DNA from: PALSA-911 sp963839645
Lineage (GTDB): Bacteria > Pseudomonadota > Alphaproteobacteria > Acetobacterales > Acetobacteraceae
Direction: 5' to 3'
DNA: 64,000 bases
Assembly (NCBI GenBank): GCA_963839645.1
Contig: CAWIVZ010000004.1
Span: forward strand, 217,139-281,138
The notes under the pieces are model-generated. The model did no database searches, had not been told where the DNA came from, and worked only from the letters and a program-made list of their open reading frames with translations. Shown in pieces: positions 16,539-26,053 of the stretch (its first letter is position 1; every line of letters starts with the position of its first letter). The position numbers were made by a program, and so were the translations under genes.

Positions 16539-17756
16539 ATGCCTGCCGACACGCGAACTCCGGAAAACCTGCCGCTGGCCGGGATCACGGTGCTGGATTT
16601 CGGGCAGATCTACCAGGGCCCCTACTGCTCGATGCTGATGGCCAAGGCCGGCGCCAACGTCATCAAGATCGAGCCATTGACCGGCGAGCCGCTGCGCCGC
16701 CGGGCGCTCTCGGGCGGCAAGAACACCACGCTGCCGGTGGCGATGCTGAACGCGAACAAGCGCGCGATCACGCTGAACCTGAAGGACAGAGCGCGGCCGC
16801 GACCTGCTGTTCCGTATGGTCGCAGCGCGCCGACGTGCTGCTGGAGAATTTCGCCCCCGGCGTGATGGACAAGCTCGGCGTCGGCTGGGACGTGCTGCAC
16901 GCGATAAACCCCGCGCTGATCTACGCCACCGGCACCGGCTATGGCATCACCGGCCCGGACCGCGACAATCTGGCGATGGACCTGACCATCCAGGCCGTCT
17001 CCGGCATCATGAGCGTGACCGGCGAGCCCGGCGGCTCACCGATGAAGGCCGGCCCCACGCTGGTCGATTTCATGGGCGGCATTCACCTCTACGGCGGCAT
17101 CATGACCGCGCTGTTCGAGCGCAGCCGCACCGGCCAGGGCCGCCTGGTGGAAGTGGCGATGCAGGAGACGGTCTACTGCTCGATGGCCTCCTCCATGCAG
17201 CACTACCTCACCACCGGCGAAATCCCGCCGCGCACCGGCAACCGCCAGGCGGCGCTGAGCAGCGCGCCGTACAACGTGTATGCAACCAATGACGGCCACG
17301 TCGCGATCAACGTCGTCACCGAAGCCCATTGGCAGAATATGTGCACCGCCATGGGTCGGGAGGATCTAAGACCGATCCGCGCTTCGCCACCATGAAGGAC
17401 CGCTCCGCCAACATGGACCTGACCGACGCGATCGTTTCCGCGTGGACGCGGACCTCGGGCAAGATGGAAGTGTTCGCCATTACCGCGAAGTCAAGATCCC
17501 CTGCGCCCCCGTGCGCAACGTGGCGGAGGTGATGAGCGATCCGCACATGCACGGCCGCGGCATGCTGGAATGGGTGGACCATCCCGAACTCGGCCGCGTG
17601 GTGCTGCCGAATTCGCCACTCCGCCTGCACGGCACGGACAAGGTGGCAAGCGTGCCAAGCCCGAACATCGGCGAGCACAACAATGACATCTATGGCGGCT
17701 GGCTCGGCCTGTCGGGCGATGAAATCAGCGAACTGAAAGCGGCCGGGGTCATCTGA
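16539..17756 (+). pseudogene. Class III CoA-transferase (CaiB/BaiF family), four frameshifts
   Basis: Start 16539 (MPADTRTPENLPLAG). Joined across frames, the protein is complete, about 405 residues. It has the family N-terminus (GITVLDFGQIYQGPYCSMLM, LGAxV-like AGANVIKIE), the catalytic-Asp region DNLAMDLTIQA, and a normal end (SPNIGEHNNDIYGGWLGLSG). Frame changes lie at about 16796-16800 (+1), 16817-16820 (+1), 17366-17370 (-1) and 17477-17481 (-1). The two insertions and two deletions cancel. Protein conservation around each break is excellent, so the lesions are very recent or sequencing errors. The role would be moving CoA onto an organic acid. Confidence 0.82.
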
Positions 17757-17783
17757 TCCCGCATCGGCAACGAGGATAAACGC

Positions 17784-19148
17784 ATGCGACAGATGACAAT
17801 GGTGGCGTTCCTGCAGGCGCAGAACTGCACGAACTTCGTGGGCTCCTGGCGCCACCCCGAAGCGATGCCGGATTTCACCTCCGCCGAGTATTACCGCCGC
17901 ATCGGCCGTATCCTGGAAGCCGGCAAGTTCCATGTCGGCTTCTTCGATGATCGCCTGGCGATGCCGGACCGTTATGGCGCCAACCACGAGCACACCGTGG
18001 CGAACGGCATCCGCTGCGTGAAGATGGACCCGCTGACCATCCTCACCGTCATGGGCATGGCGACCGAACGCCTCGGCCTCGGCTCCACCGCCTCGACCAC
18101 CTATTTCGAACCGTTCGACATCGCCCGCAAATTCCAGACCCTCGACCTGATGACCAACGGCCGCGCCGCCTGGAACATCGTCACCTCGATGAACGACAGC
18201 GAGGCGATGAACATGGGCCGCGAGATGCACCTGGAACACGATTTGCGCTACGACCGCGCCGACGAGTTCCTCGAAGTCGTCACGGGCCATTGGGATAGCT
18301 GGGAAGACGGCGCGATCGTCGCTGAACAAGGAAACCGGCCTGTTCGCCGAACCCGAAGAAGGTCCACCGGCTCGATCACCGCGGGAAATTCTTCAATTCG
18401 CGCGGCCCCTTCACCGTGCCGCGCTCGCCGCAGGGCCATCCGGTGCTGATCCAGGCCGGCCAGTCCGGCCGCGGCCGCCAATTCGCCGCCCGCTGGGCCG
18501 AACTGCGTCTTCGTCGTCTATCACGGCATCGAAAACGGCAAGCGCGACTACAAGATCCTGAAGGACGCGGTGGCCGCCGCCGGCCGCGATCCGGAGGACG
18601 TGAAGATCACCGCCGCCGTCTACCCCGTGGTGGCGGAAACCCGCGCCGAGGCGGAAGACCGCGTCGCCCTGATCGACACCCTGCCGAAGGACATCGACAA
18701 GCTGTCCCTGCTGTCCGAAGTGCTGAACTTCGACTTCTCCACCAAGGGCATGGACGAGCCGTTCAGCGACGAGGAGATCGCCAGCATCTCCGGCGTGCAG
18801 ACCATGCGCGACCGGGTCATGGCCGTCAGCGGCAAGGCCAATCCCACCACGCGCGACTTCATCGAGATCAGCGGCCGCGGCACCTTCCACGACCACACCC
18901 GCATGATCGGCAGCCCGAAGGACGTCGCGGACGGCCTGGAGCAATGGTTTTCGGAACGCGCCTGCGACGGCTTCGTCATCGCCGCCTCCCATGTGCCCGG
19001 CGCCTACGAGGATTTCGTCAAGCTGGTGGTGCCGGAACTGCAACGGCGCGGCCTGTACCACAAGGACTATGCCGGCGTGACGCTGCGGGAGAACCTCGGC
19101 CTGGCCAGGCCGCGCGCCGTGGGGTTTCCCGGTCGCGTCTCCGCCTGA
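17784..19148 (+). pseudogene. LLM-class flavin monooxygenase (NtaA/SnaA/DszA type), three frameshifts
   Basis: The reconstructed protein is about 453 residues, the usual size for the NtaA/SnaA/DszA branch of luciferase-like FMNH2-dependent monooxygenases, which oxidise chelators, sulfur heterocycles and similar compounds. N-terminal signs are WRHPEA, FHVGFFDDR and LGSTASTTYFEPF; the middle has PRSPQGHPVLIQAGQSG and the C-terminus ACDGFVIA. Three extra bases lie at about 18320-18323, 18355-18361 and 18502-18507. They restore the original frame together, but the 60 codons between are scrambled. It follows the CoA-transferase by 27 bases and precedes a 173-residue companion gene. Confidence 0.83.
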
Positions 19149-19177
19149 GTATCCGTCGGCCACCGAAGGAGTTTGAA

Positions 19178-19699
19178 ATGTTGCGATTCAACGGCACCTG
19201 GAAGATCGACATAGACAACGCCAGCAAGTGGGACACCGCCACCAAGGCCTACATCCCGGATGCGGTCGGCGAGGAGATCATCACCATCCGGGTCGAGGAT
19301 GGCGTGCAGGATTATGAAGTCCTGTACGGCGACGACCCCGTCATCCGCATGGGCTACACGGCCCGCTTCGACGCTCCGGAGTGGGTGCCCTACTCGGTCC
19401 GCGAGATCATCACCGCCCCCGGCGTCGATCCGGCAAAGGCCGTGGCGGAATTCCGCCAGCGCATCGGCGCCAACGAAGCCTCGAACGCGCGCAACTTCCA
19501 GGTCGGCAAACCCTACGGTCTCGTTCGCCTGGTCTATGTCGACGAGCGCACGCATTACCGGATCGGCAAGTCCGAGGACGGCCGCCCGCAGAACGTCCTG
19601 CTCCGCCGGCTGGCCGAGGACGGCCGGTCCTACAGGACCAGCCTCCTCGACGCGGAAGGCGTGGTCAGCCGGATCCGGCCGTTTATTAAAGTGAAATGA
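19178..19699 (+). CDS. Hypothetical protein in monooxygenase operon
   Basis: 173 residues, intact, with a GAAGGAG ribosome-binding site before ATG 19178. There is no signal peptide and no membrane helix. It is rich in beta-strand patterns (LRFNGTWKIDIDNA, IITIRVEDGVQDYEVLYGDD, YGLVRLVYVDERTHYRIG) and looks like a compact, lipocalin-like or calycin-like cytoplasmic domain. It lies 29 bases after the monooxygenase gene, so it probably takes part in the same pathway, as a small accessory or substrate-binding protein. I do not recognise the family. Confidence 0.7.
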   Translation: MLRFNGTWKIDIDNASKWDTATKAYIPDAVGEEIITIRVEDGVQDYEVLYGDDPVIRMGYTARFDAPEWVPYSVREIITAPGVDPAKAVAEFRQRIGANEASNARNFQVGKPYGLVRLVYVDERTHYRIGKSEDGRPQNVLLRRLAEDGRSYRTSLLDAEGVVSRIRPFIKVK

Positions 19700-19720
19700 T
19701 TCTGTGAACCAAGGCATGCA

Positions 19721-19789
19721 GCAATGCCGCTTGGCATTGCACCAACGTTGCTTGTCGAAGAACAGGGTGCAGTGCGAAGGCGCACTGCA
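19721..19789. terminator. Two hairpins between convergent genes
   Basis: A perfect 8-base stem with a 4-base loop (19721-19728 with 19733-19740) and a 9-base stem with an AAGG loop (19768-19776 with 19781-19789) lie between the + strand gene ending at 19699 and the - strand gene ending at 19805. They are well placed as a bidirectional terminator, although neither has a clear T run. Confidence 0.55.
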
Positions 19790-19804
19790 TCCGACGCTGG
19801 CTTC

Positions 19805-21223
19805 CTAACCAGCCACTTTCCGGATCGTCGGCGGCTTCCAGGTGCCGTCTAGGATCGAGGGCGGCGTCTCCTTGGGCCAGTAGAGCCGCATCATCGGGAT
19901 AAATTTCCCGGCTTGCGGTGTCGGCAGCCAGTTCGCTTCCTTCGCGCCACCGGGCGAGTTCGCCTGAAGGTAGAGATCGACCGACCCGTCCGTGTTGTGC
20001 CTGAGGGCGTTCCGCGCACTCAGGGTGTAGCGGTTCAACTTGTTCGGCACGAAGAAATATTGTCCGTCATACATCGTCAGCGACCAGAACCCATCCACGG
20101 GCGGAAGTTGTCCCGCCGGGAAGTGCAGGATGTAGCGGTTCGTGGCATCGAAAGGCTTGCCGTCCTCATCGGTCTCGGCAATCGGGTAAATCGCATCCTG
20201 CGACAGGTTTGCGCCGAGACCGATGGCCGTCACCAGGGCACGCAAGCGGTAGTCGGTGCCGTAGCTGCCCATGCCGGCGGTGAAGACACTCCACCCATTG
20301 GTCAACTTCACCTCTTTCAGCAGCCCCATGATCGAACCCTGTGCGGGCTTGGGGGCTGCCTGCACCGCAGCCATTTGTGCGGCAGTCAGTTTTGCGGCGT
20401 CGAAGCTCTGGCCGGGAACAAGGCCGATCTTCGCCATCGTCGCAACCATGGGAGCATCCGCTGCCGCCGGTGGGTTGGTCTTCATCAGTTCAGCGAGCAG
20501 CGCGAAATAGGTTACGCCATCCATCGACTTGACCTGCTCCCGTACCGGGAGCTTCGAGTTCCAGGCGGGATTTATCACGCCGTTGGGAGGGGTGTAGGAT
20601 TTCCCCCAGGCGCTGAGCGGGGTCAGCTTGTATTGTGCCTGGATGGCATTCACGGCGGCATAGTCGGCAGGCGAGCCGGTCGAGTAGGTGCGTCCCAGCA
20701 CCCAGACTATGCTGGTGGGCGATTTGTACGCGGCCTTGATGCCGGGCGGCAATGTGCCGGTCCAACCCGGGCCGGTGATGGCGAAATCACCCGCTTCGGT
20801 CCCGGTCGTGCGCTTGCCAGGATCGGCGAACACGTTCGTCCAACCGGACAGCATGGGCATGAGGTAGTAGCGACCGTGCTCGGCCGGCACATGCAGGATG
20901 TAAGGCTCCTTGCCGACATCGATCCATGCCGTTGAATAGAGCGTATCGGCGTTAGGAGCGGTCACACGCTTATCAGATGCAGCAGGGTATTTGCGCACGT
21001 TGACGAAGGTGCCCATGGGCGCGTTCTTGCCGTCGGGTTTGACCACATTCGTAAAATTGCGCCGGGTCAGTTCCATGGTCACCAGCGGGTAACCGTAGAC
21101 ATAGGCATCAACCGCGGCACTCTCGGTCTCGGTAGGAGCTGCCAGGGCCGGCATGGCACCGACGGCCATCCCGAGCAGAAGGGCGCCAGCAAAAAGGCCG
21201 TTCATCAAGCGACGGGTCTTCAT
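19805..21223 (-). CDS. DUF1254/DUF1214 domain secreted protein
   Basis: 472 residues from the ATG at 21223, preceded by AGGA and followed at once by a signal peptide (MKTRRLMNGLFAGALLLG...ALA). The N-terminal DUF1254 domain includes VDAYVYGYPLVTMELTRR and NADTLYSTAWIDV. The C-terminal DUF1214 domain includes GFWSLTMYDGQYFFVPN, LYLQANSPGG and NWLPTP. These are common periplasmic proteins of unknown biochemical role. The gene is single, with hairpins at its 3' side. Confidence 0.9.
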   Translation of the reverse strand: MKTRRLMNGLFAGALLLGMAVGAMPALAAPTETESAAVDAYVYGYPLVTMELTRRNFTNVVKPDGKNAPMGTFVNVRKYPAASDKRVTAPNADTLYSTAWIDVGKEPYILHVPAEHGRYYLMPMLSGWTNVFADPGKRTTGTEAGDFAITGPGWTGTLPPGIKAAYKSPTSIVWVLGRTYSTGSPADYAAVNAIQAQYKLTPLSAWGKSYTPPNGVINPAWNSKLPVREQVKSMDGVTYFALLAELMKTNPPAAADAPMVATMAKIGLVPGQSFDAAKLTAAQMAAVQAAPKPAQGSIMGLLKEVKLTNGWSVFTAGMGSYGTDYRLRALVTAIGLGANLSQDAIYPIAETDEDGKPFDATNRYILHFPAGQLPPVDGFWSLTMYDGQYFFVPNKLNRYTLSARNALRHNTDGSVDLYLQANSPGGAKEANWLPTPQAGKFIPMMRLYWPKETPPSILDGTWKPPTIRKVAG

Positions 21224-21563
21224 TCGGAACGTCCTTCCTGCTGCGTCAGATATACTACTTTCTTTCAATTATGGCGTAATGAATGGACGAAGGCAACGGT
21301 CGGCGGATCACTGTCATGCGCGTCCTGAATTGGGCGTGCCGAGCCGGTTGCAGTCACGCAGTGCGTGATTTAAGAATTTTGGCGTGTCCCTTCGGGCCGG
21401 GTGCTATGCGCAAAACGCACCGGGTCGCAAGGTGTCTCGGCCATCCGGTGCCGTCCGCGCCGCCGGAGCTAATGGCATGCTGAGGTGCCGATCACCTTGC
21501 CTGCGGATCGAAACGCGAGCAACGCTCACCACCCAACAGAAGTTGGTTCCAAGGAAGGTCCTG

Positions 21564-22427
21564 TCAGATCCCGACGAGGAAGTCGCGGACAAGGGTGATC
21601 GTCGCCTGCGGATTCTCTTCCATGATCCAATGGCCCGATGCGGGTATGATACCCTCCCGCACATCGGTGGCGGCGGCCCGCATCACTGCGGCCATTGTCG
21701 TGCCGAACGATTTCTCGCCCCCGACCGCAAGAACCGGCATCTCCAGCCGGGCTCCAGTGGCAAGCCAAGCGCGGTTGTCGGCCGCGTCCTGGTCGAAGGC
21801 CGCGAACTGCGCGAAGCCCGAGTGCATGGCGCCAGGAAGGGCGTAGAGTTGAGCGTAATGGGCCCGGGCCGCCTCATTGAACCTGGCGGGATCGGCCGAG
21901 AACTCATTCCAGAAGCGGTCGAGATAGATACGCTCGCGGCCTGCGACCAGTCGCTCCATGTCGGGGCCCCCGAAGCGAAAATGCCAAAGCAGCGGGTTCT
22001 TTAAGATCTCCTCCCAGGGGCCGACCCCCGGGATCGGTGCGTCGATCAACACCAGTCGCCGGACCCGTTCAGGATGCTGTGCGGCGAACTGGAAGGCGAC
22101 CATGTTGCCGATGTCATGGGCGACGAGGTCAATCTGGCCAATTCCGAGCACGGCCAGCAGACCGGCGACATCGCCCGCCTGGGTCTTCTTGTCGAAACCA
22201 CCGGAAGGCTTCGCGGATAGGCCCAGGCCGCGCAGGTCAGGGACAATGACCTTGTGGTCGCGCGCCAGATCGGCCGCCATCGACGCCCACATGTCACCGG
22301 TCTCGCCATAGCCATGCAATAACAGCACGGGCTGGCCCTGGCCGCCGGTCCGGACATACAAGGTCGTGCCATTCGTCTGGACGTCCTGTGCTTGAAACCC
22401 AGCGGGCAGTGCGAGTGTATTGGTCAT
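21564..22427 (-). CDS. Alpha/beta hydrolase with Asp nucleophile (epoxide hydrolase/dehalogenase type)
   Basis: 287 residues from ATG 22427; an upstream in-frame ATG at 22463 is less likely. Oxyanion motif HGYGETGDMW; nucleophile elbow AHDIGNM, with Asp where most hydrolases have Ser; PDLRGLGLS; catalytic His in ASGHWIMEE. An Asp nucleophile is diagnostic of epoxide hydrolases, haloalkane dehalogenases and fluoroacetate/haloacetate dehalogenases. I see no residue that decides among these. The interval 21269-21563 downstream holds no gene I can support. Confidence 0.88.
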   Translation of the reverse strand: MTNTLALPAGFQAQDVQTNGTTLYVRTGGQGQPVLLLHGYGETGDMWASMAADLARDHKVIVPDLRGLGLSAKPSGGFDKKTQAGDVAGLLAVLGIGQIDLVAHDIGNMVAFQFAAQHPERVRRLVLIDAPIPGVGPWEEILKNPLLWHFRFGGPDMERLVAGRERIYLDRFWNEFSADPARFNEAARAHYAQLYALPGAMHSGFAQFAAFDQDAADNRAWLATGARLEMPVLAVGGEKSFGTTMAAVMRAAATDVREGIIPASGHWIMEENPQATITLVRDFLVGI

Positions 22428-22867
22428 GGCGGGCCTCGGTGTCTCCGGGAGGGCACGGACCACCCGCGACCATTCCGCGTTTCGCTTGGCGAAATTACGC
22501 CTCTTCTCGACGCAAGCCTATGAAATTTGCAAGCATTTCAGCTTTATCGACACCACAAGCTGACCGGCGGCACGGGTAGCGCGGCCGAGCGGGATGGAGG
22601 TCATGGAGAAATAAAGAATGACGCACCGTCGTCGCAGGGAGACGTTATCCATGGCTCGGCGCGTCCCGAAGTTTGATGTGAATGTCGCCTTTAGCTGGAA
22701 ATTGGATATTCAGGCTGGGAAACCACAGCTTCATCGGCCAATTCGAGGGTTTTGGAGAACATTTTACCATTTTATCGGTTAGGCTTGCTTTTTCGGGGAA
22801 AATTTCCTCTTTATCGCGCCCCTTTGCCCGCCCCGCCGATCCGGGGCCGCTTCCCTTGGAGACGCAC
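22428..22867. other. Gene-free promoter region with AT-rich leader
   Basis: This interval separates a minus-strand hydrolase from the plus-strand sulfonate-type operon and contains no supported gene. The half next to the operon (about 22680-22820) is clearly AT-richer than its surroundings, with short symmetrical stretches such as GGAAAATTTCC. I looked for a SAM-II riboswitch because a sulfhydrylase gene lies downstream; the conserved core is not present. It probably holds the operon promoter and a regulator site. Confidence 0.5.
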
Positions 22868-23848
22868 GTGACCCCACCGATCCACCGCCGCGCGCTGCTG
22901 GCCGCCGCCCTCGCCGCGCCGGCCCTGCTGTCCGCGCGCTCCTCCGGGCCGCCACGCCGAAGGAAATCACCATCGACTGGGCGACCTACAACCCGGTCAG
23001 CCTGGTGCTGAAGCAGCAGGGCCTGCTGGAGGCGGAGTTCGCCAAGGACGGCACGACCATCCGCTGGGTGATGTCCGCGGGCTCGAACAAGGCGCTGGAA
23101 TTCCTCAATGCCGGCTCGCATCGATTTCGGCTCCACCGCCGGCGCGGCGGCGCTGATCGCCAAGGTGAACGGCAACCCGATCAAATCCGTCTACGTCTTC
23201 TCCCGCCCGGAATGGACCGCACTGGTCACCAAGGGCGACAGCCCGATCAAGACCGTCGCCGACCTCAAGGGCCAGCGCATCGCGGTCACCCGCGGCACCG
23301 ACCCGCACATCTTCCTGGTGCGCGCGCTCGCCGAGGCCGGCATGAGCGAGAAGGACGTCAAGCTGGTGCTGCTGCAGCACGCCGACGGCCGCACCGCGCT
23401 GGAACGCGGCGACGTGGTGGCCTGGGCCGGGCTGGACCCGATGATGGCGGCGGCCGAGATCGAAAGCGGCGCGCGGCTGTTCTACCGCAAGCCGGAGGCC
23501 AACACCTGGGGCGTGCTGAACGTGCGCGAAGCCTTCGCCGCCGAAAACCCCGAGACGGTCGAGCGGGTGCTGGCGGTGTATGACAAGGCGCGCATCTGGG
23601 CGGTGACCCACCCGGCGGAACTCAAGGCCATGCTGGTCACGGCGATGAAGCTGCCGGACCCCGTGGTGGCGCGGCAGCTGGAGCGCACCGACCTGTCGTC
23701 GGGCCAGATCGGCGCCAAGCAGGCCGCGACGATCATCGCGGCCGGCAAGGCCCTGCAGGCCGCCGGCGTGCTGGATTCCGGCGTGGACGTGACGGCGGTG
23801 ACCAACGGATTGATCGACCCGTCCTTCGCGGCCAAATTGCCTGCATGA
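22868..23848 (+). pseudogene. Sulfonate/nitrate-type ABC substrate-binding protein, two frameshifts
   Basis: A GTG start (22868) is supported by GGAG and by the signal peptide that follows (VTPPIHRRALLAAALAAPAL). The reconstructed protein is about 325 residues. It has the SsuA-like pattern: ITIDWATYNPVSLVLKQQG, IDFGSTAGAAALIAKVNG, then VADLKGQRIAVTRGTDPHIF and GLDPMMAAAE. Frame breaks at about 22945-22950 (-1) and 23117-23120 (+1) cancel each other but scramble residues 27-83. The permease gene overlaps its stop (ATGA). Likely ligands are aliphatic sulfonates or related sulfur compounds, inferred from the family and the downstream sulfur genes. Confidence 0.82.
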
Positions 23849-24704
23849 ATTCGGTCGCTATGTCCGCTGGCGTGTCCGCCCCCGAACCGGCCAGCACGCC
23901 AGCGGGCGGCGATCTTGTCCGGCCCGCCGCCTCGCGCGCCTGGAAGATCGACTGGATGGTGGCGCTGATCCTGCCGGTGCTGCTCGGCATCGCCTGGGAA
24001 CTGGCGGTGCGGTTCGGCTATGCCTCCGGCCGGCTGATGCCGCCGCCGTCGCGCCTGGCCGTCACCGCGCTGGCGCTGATCCGCAGCGGCGAATTGCAGA
24101 CCCATATCGCCGCCACCATGACCCGCGTGGCGCTGGGCTTCCTGTTCGGCTCCATCGCCGGCACCGCCATCGGCACGCTGGCCGGGGCGAGCGCGCCGAT
24201 GCGCCGGCTGCTCGATCCCTCGATCCAGGCGCTGCGCGCCATCCCCTCGATCGCCTGGGTGCCGCTGTTCATCCTGTGGCTGGGCATCTTCGAAACCTCC
24301 AAGCTGGCGCTGGTCTCGCTCGGCGTGTTCTTCCCGGTCTATCTCGGCGTGTTTTCCGCGATCCAGGACGTGGACCGCAAGCTGCTGGAGGTCGGCCGCG
24401 TGTTCGGCCTGTCGCCGCTCGCGCAGGTGCGCCGCATCACCTGCCGGCGATCCTGCCGACCTGGGTCGCGGCGCTGCGTTCCGGCCTCGGCCTCGGCTTC
24501 ATGTTCGTGCTCGCCGCCGAACTGCTCGGCGCGTCCGAGGGGCTGGGCTATCTGCTGCTCGACGGCCAGCAGATGGGCCGGGCGGACTCCATCCTGGTCG
24601 CCATGATCACCTTCGCCATCCTCGGCAAGATCTCCGACGGCGTGATCGTGGCGCTGGCCCGCCCGGTGCTGCGCTGGCAGGACACGGCAAGGACGCGGCT
24701 ATGA
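23845..24704 (+). pseudogene. Sulfonate-type ABC permease (SsuC-like), one frameshift
   Basis: It reads intact from ATG 23845 through the first helices (WMVALILPVLLGIAWELAV) and most of the permease domain (GTAIGTLAGASAPMRRLLDP, ALRAIPSIAWVPLFILWLGI) to the EAA loop (LLEVGRVFGLSPLAQVRRIT). One base is missing at about 24437-24442. The other frame continues correctly (LPAILPTWVAALRSGLG, then GLGYLLLDGQQMGRAD). It would give a normal SsuC-type permease of about 286 residues. The gene overlaps the binding-protein and ATPase genes by four bases each. Confidence 0.83.
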
Positions 24705-25492
24705 GCCACCTCACGATCGAACGCGTCAGCAAGGTCTACGCCGACGGCACGCAGGCGCTGGACAATGTCTCGCTGCGCGCCGAGCAGGGCGAGATCCTGG
24801 CCCTGGTCGGCGGCTCCGGCTGCGGCAAGACCACGCTGCTGCGCCTGATCGCCGGTCTGGATCAGGCCAGCGCCGGCAGCATCGCGCTGGATGGGCAGGT
24901 CATGGCCGGCACCCATCCCACCATCTCCGCGGTGTTCCAGGAACCGCGCCTGCTGCCCTGGCTCAACGTCGGCCGGAACATCGGCTTCGGCGCCCAGCGC
25001 CTGAACAAGTCCGAGCGCGACGCCCGCACCCGCGCGCTGCTCGAACGGATCGGCCTGTCCGGCTACGGCGAGCATTTGCCGAAGGACCTATCCGGTGGCC
25101 AGCAGCAGCGCGTCTCCATCGCCCGCGCGCTGATCGGCCATCCCCGCCTGCTGCTGCTGGACGAACCGTTCTCCGCCCTCGATCCCTTCACCCGCGCCAG
25201 CCTGCATGAACTGCTGCTCGGCCTGTGGCAGGAATTGCAGCCCAGCGTCGTCATGGTCACGCATGACGTGGAGGAGGCGGTTGTCCTCGCCGACCGGGTG
25301 ATCGTCATGCGCCCGCGCCCCGGCCGCCTGTCGGAGACGATCACGGTGCGGCTGCCCCGCCCGCGGGATAAACTCTCCCCGCTGTTCGACGGCGTGAAGC
25401 GGCGTGTTATGCAGGCGATCGATCGTTCGCTGTCAGATGAGAAAAAGCCGACCCGGGGCCAGGCCGCCGACGGCTCCTCGCTCTGGTGGTAA
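24701..25492 (+). CDS. Sulfonate/nitrate-type ABC transporter ATPase (SsuB-like)
   Basis: 263 residues, complete. Walker A GGSGCGKTTLL, Q-loop FQEPRLLPW, signature LSGGQQQR, Walker B LLLLDEPFSALD, H-loop TH. QEPRLLPW is characteristic of the nitrate/sulfonate/taurine branch. The start overlaps the permease stop (ATGA). The last 25 residues are a variable tail. It powers import by the SBP/permease pair upstream, if those are functional. Confidence 0.92.
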   Translation: MSHLTIERVSKVYADGTQALDNVSLRAEQGEILALVGGSGCGKTTLLRLIAGLDQASAGSIALDGQVMAGTHPTISAVFQEPRLLPWLNVGRNIGFGAQRLNKSERDARTRALLERIGLSGYGEHLPKDLSGGQQQRVSIARALIGHPRLLLLDEPFSALDPFTRASLHELLLGLWQELQPSVVMVTHDVEEAVVLADRVIVMRPRPGRLSETITVRLPRPRDKLSPLFDGVKRRVMQAIDRSLSDEKKPTRGQAADGSSLWW

Positions 25493-25525
25493 ACGCCGCC
25501 TGTCAACGACCGAAAGGATTGTGCC

Positions 25526-26038
25526 ATGGATGCCAACGAACTCCGCGCGATGCAGGCGCCGCTGAAAAGCCGCTACAAGGAAACGCCGGACGCGGCCACG
25601 ATCACGCTGCGCGCCACCGGCGAGCTCGACAGCGCCTCCATCGCCTGCAAGGTCGAAACCGGCCGCGCCATCGCCACGGCCGGCCTACATCCGCTGACCG
25701 GCGGGTCCGGCATGGAGCTCTGCTCCGGCGACATGCTGCTGGAAGCCCTGGTCGCCTGCGCCGGCGTGACGATGAAGGCCGTCGCCACCGCGCTCGAAAT
25801 CCCGCTCCGCTCCGGCCGCGTCACCGCCGAGGGCGATCTCGATTTCCGCGGCACGCTCGGCGTGGACAAAGGCGCCCCGGTGGGCTTTCGCGCCATCCGC
25901 CTGAGCTTCGACATCGACGCCGACGCGACCGACGAGCAGATCGCCACGCTGCTGAAACTGACCGAACGCTACTGCGTCGTGTTCCAGACCATCAACCAGA
26001 AACCCGCGCTCGACGTGATCGTCAACCGCGCCGCCTGA
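25526..26038 (+). CDS. OsmC family protein
   Basis: 170 residues. It has the OsmC/Ohr fold with the two Cys of the peroxidatic pair: C78 in LLEALVACAGVTM and C150 in ERYCVVFQTI. The family reduces organic hydroperoxides, but many members in sulfur operons act on other thiol or sulfur substrates. The gene lies 33 bases after the ABC ATPase and 15 bases before the PLP enzyme, so it belongs to the same sulfur-linked operon. Confidence 0.88.
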   Translation: MDANELRAMQAPLKSRYKETPDAATITLRATGELDSASIACKVETGRAIATAGLHPLTGGSGMELCSGDMLLEALVACAGVTMKAVATALEIPLRSGRVTAEGDLDFRGTLGVDKGAPVGFRAIRLSFDIDADATDEQIATLLKLTERYCVVFQTINQKPALDVIVNRAA

Positions 26039-26053
26039 ACGAGGAAACGCACC

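Noticed and set aside
16139..17395. Long + strand frame beginning inside the FAH gene
   Set aside because: Its first half is antisense to the FAH hydrolase. Only the part after about 16820 is real, as the middle of the frameshifted CoA-transferase.
22680..22867. Possible SAM-II riboswitch before the sulfur operon
   Set aside because: The conserved pseudoknot core with its GCTAAA-type segment is not present; only AT-richness is seen.
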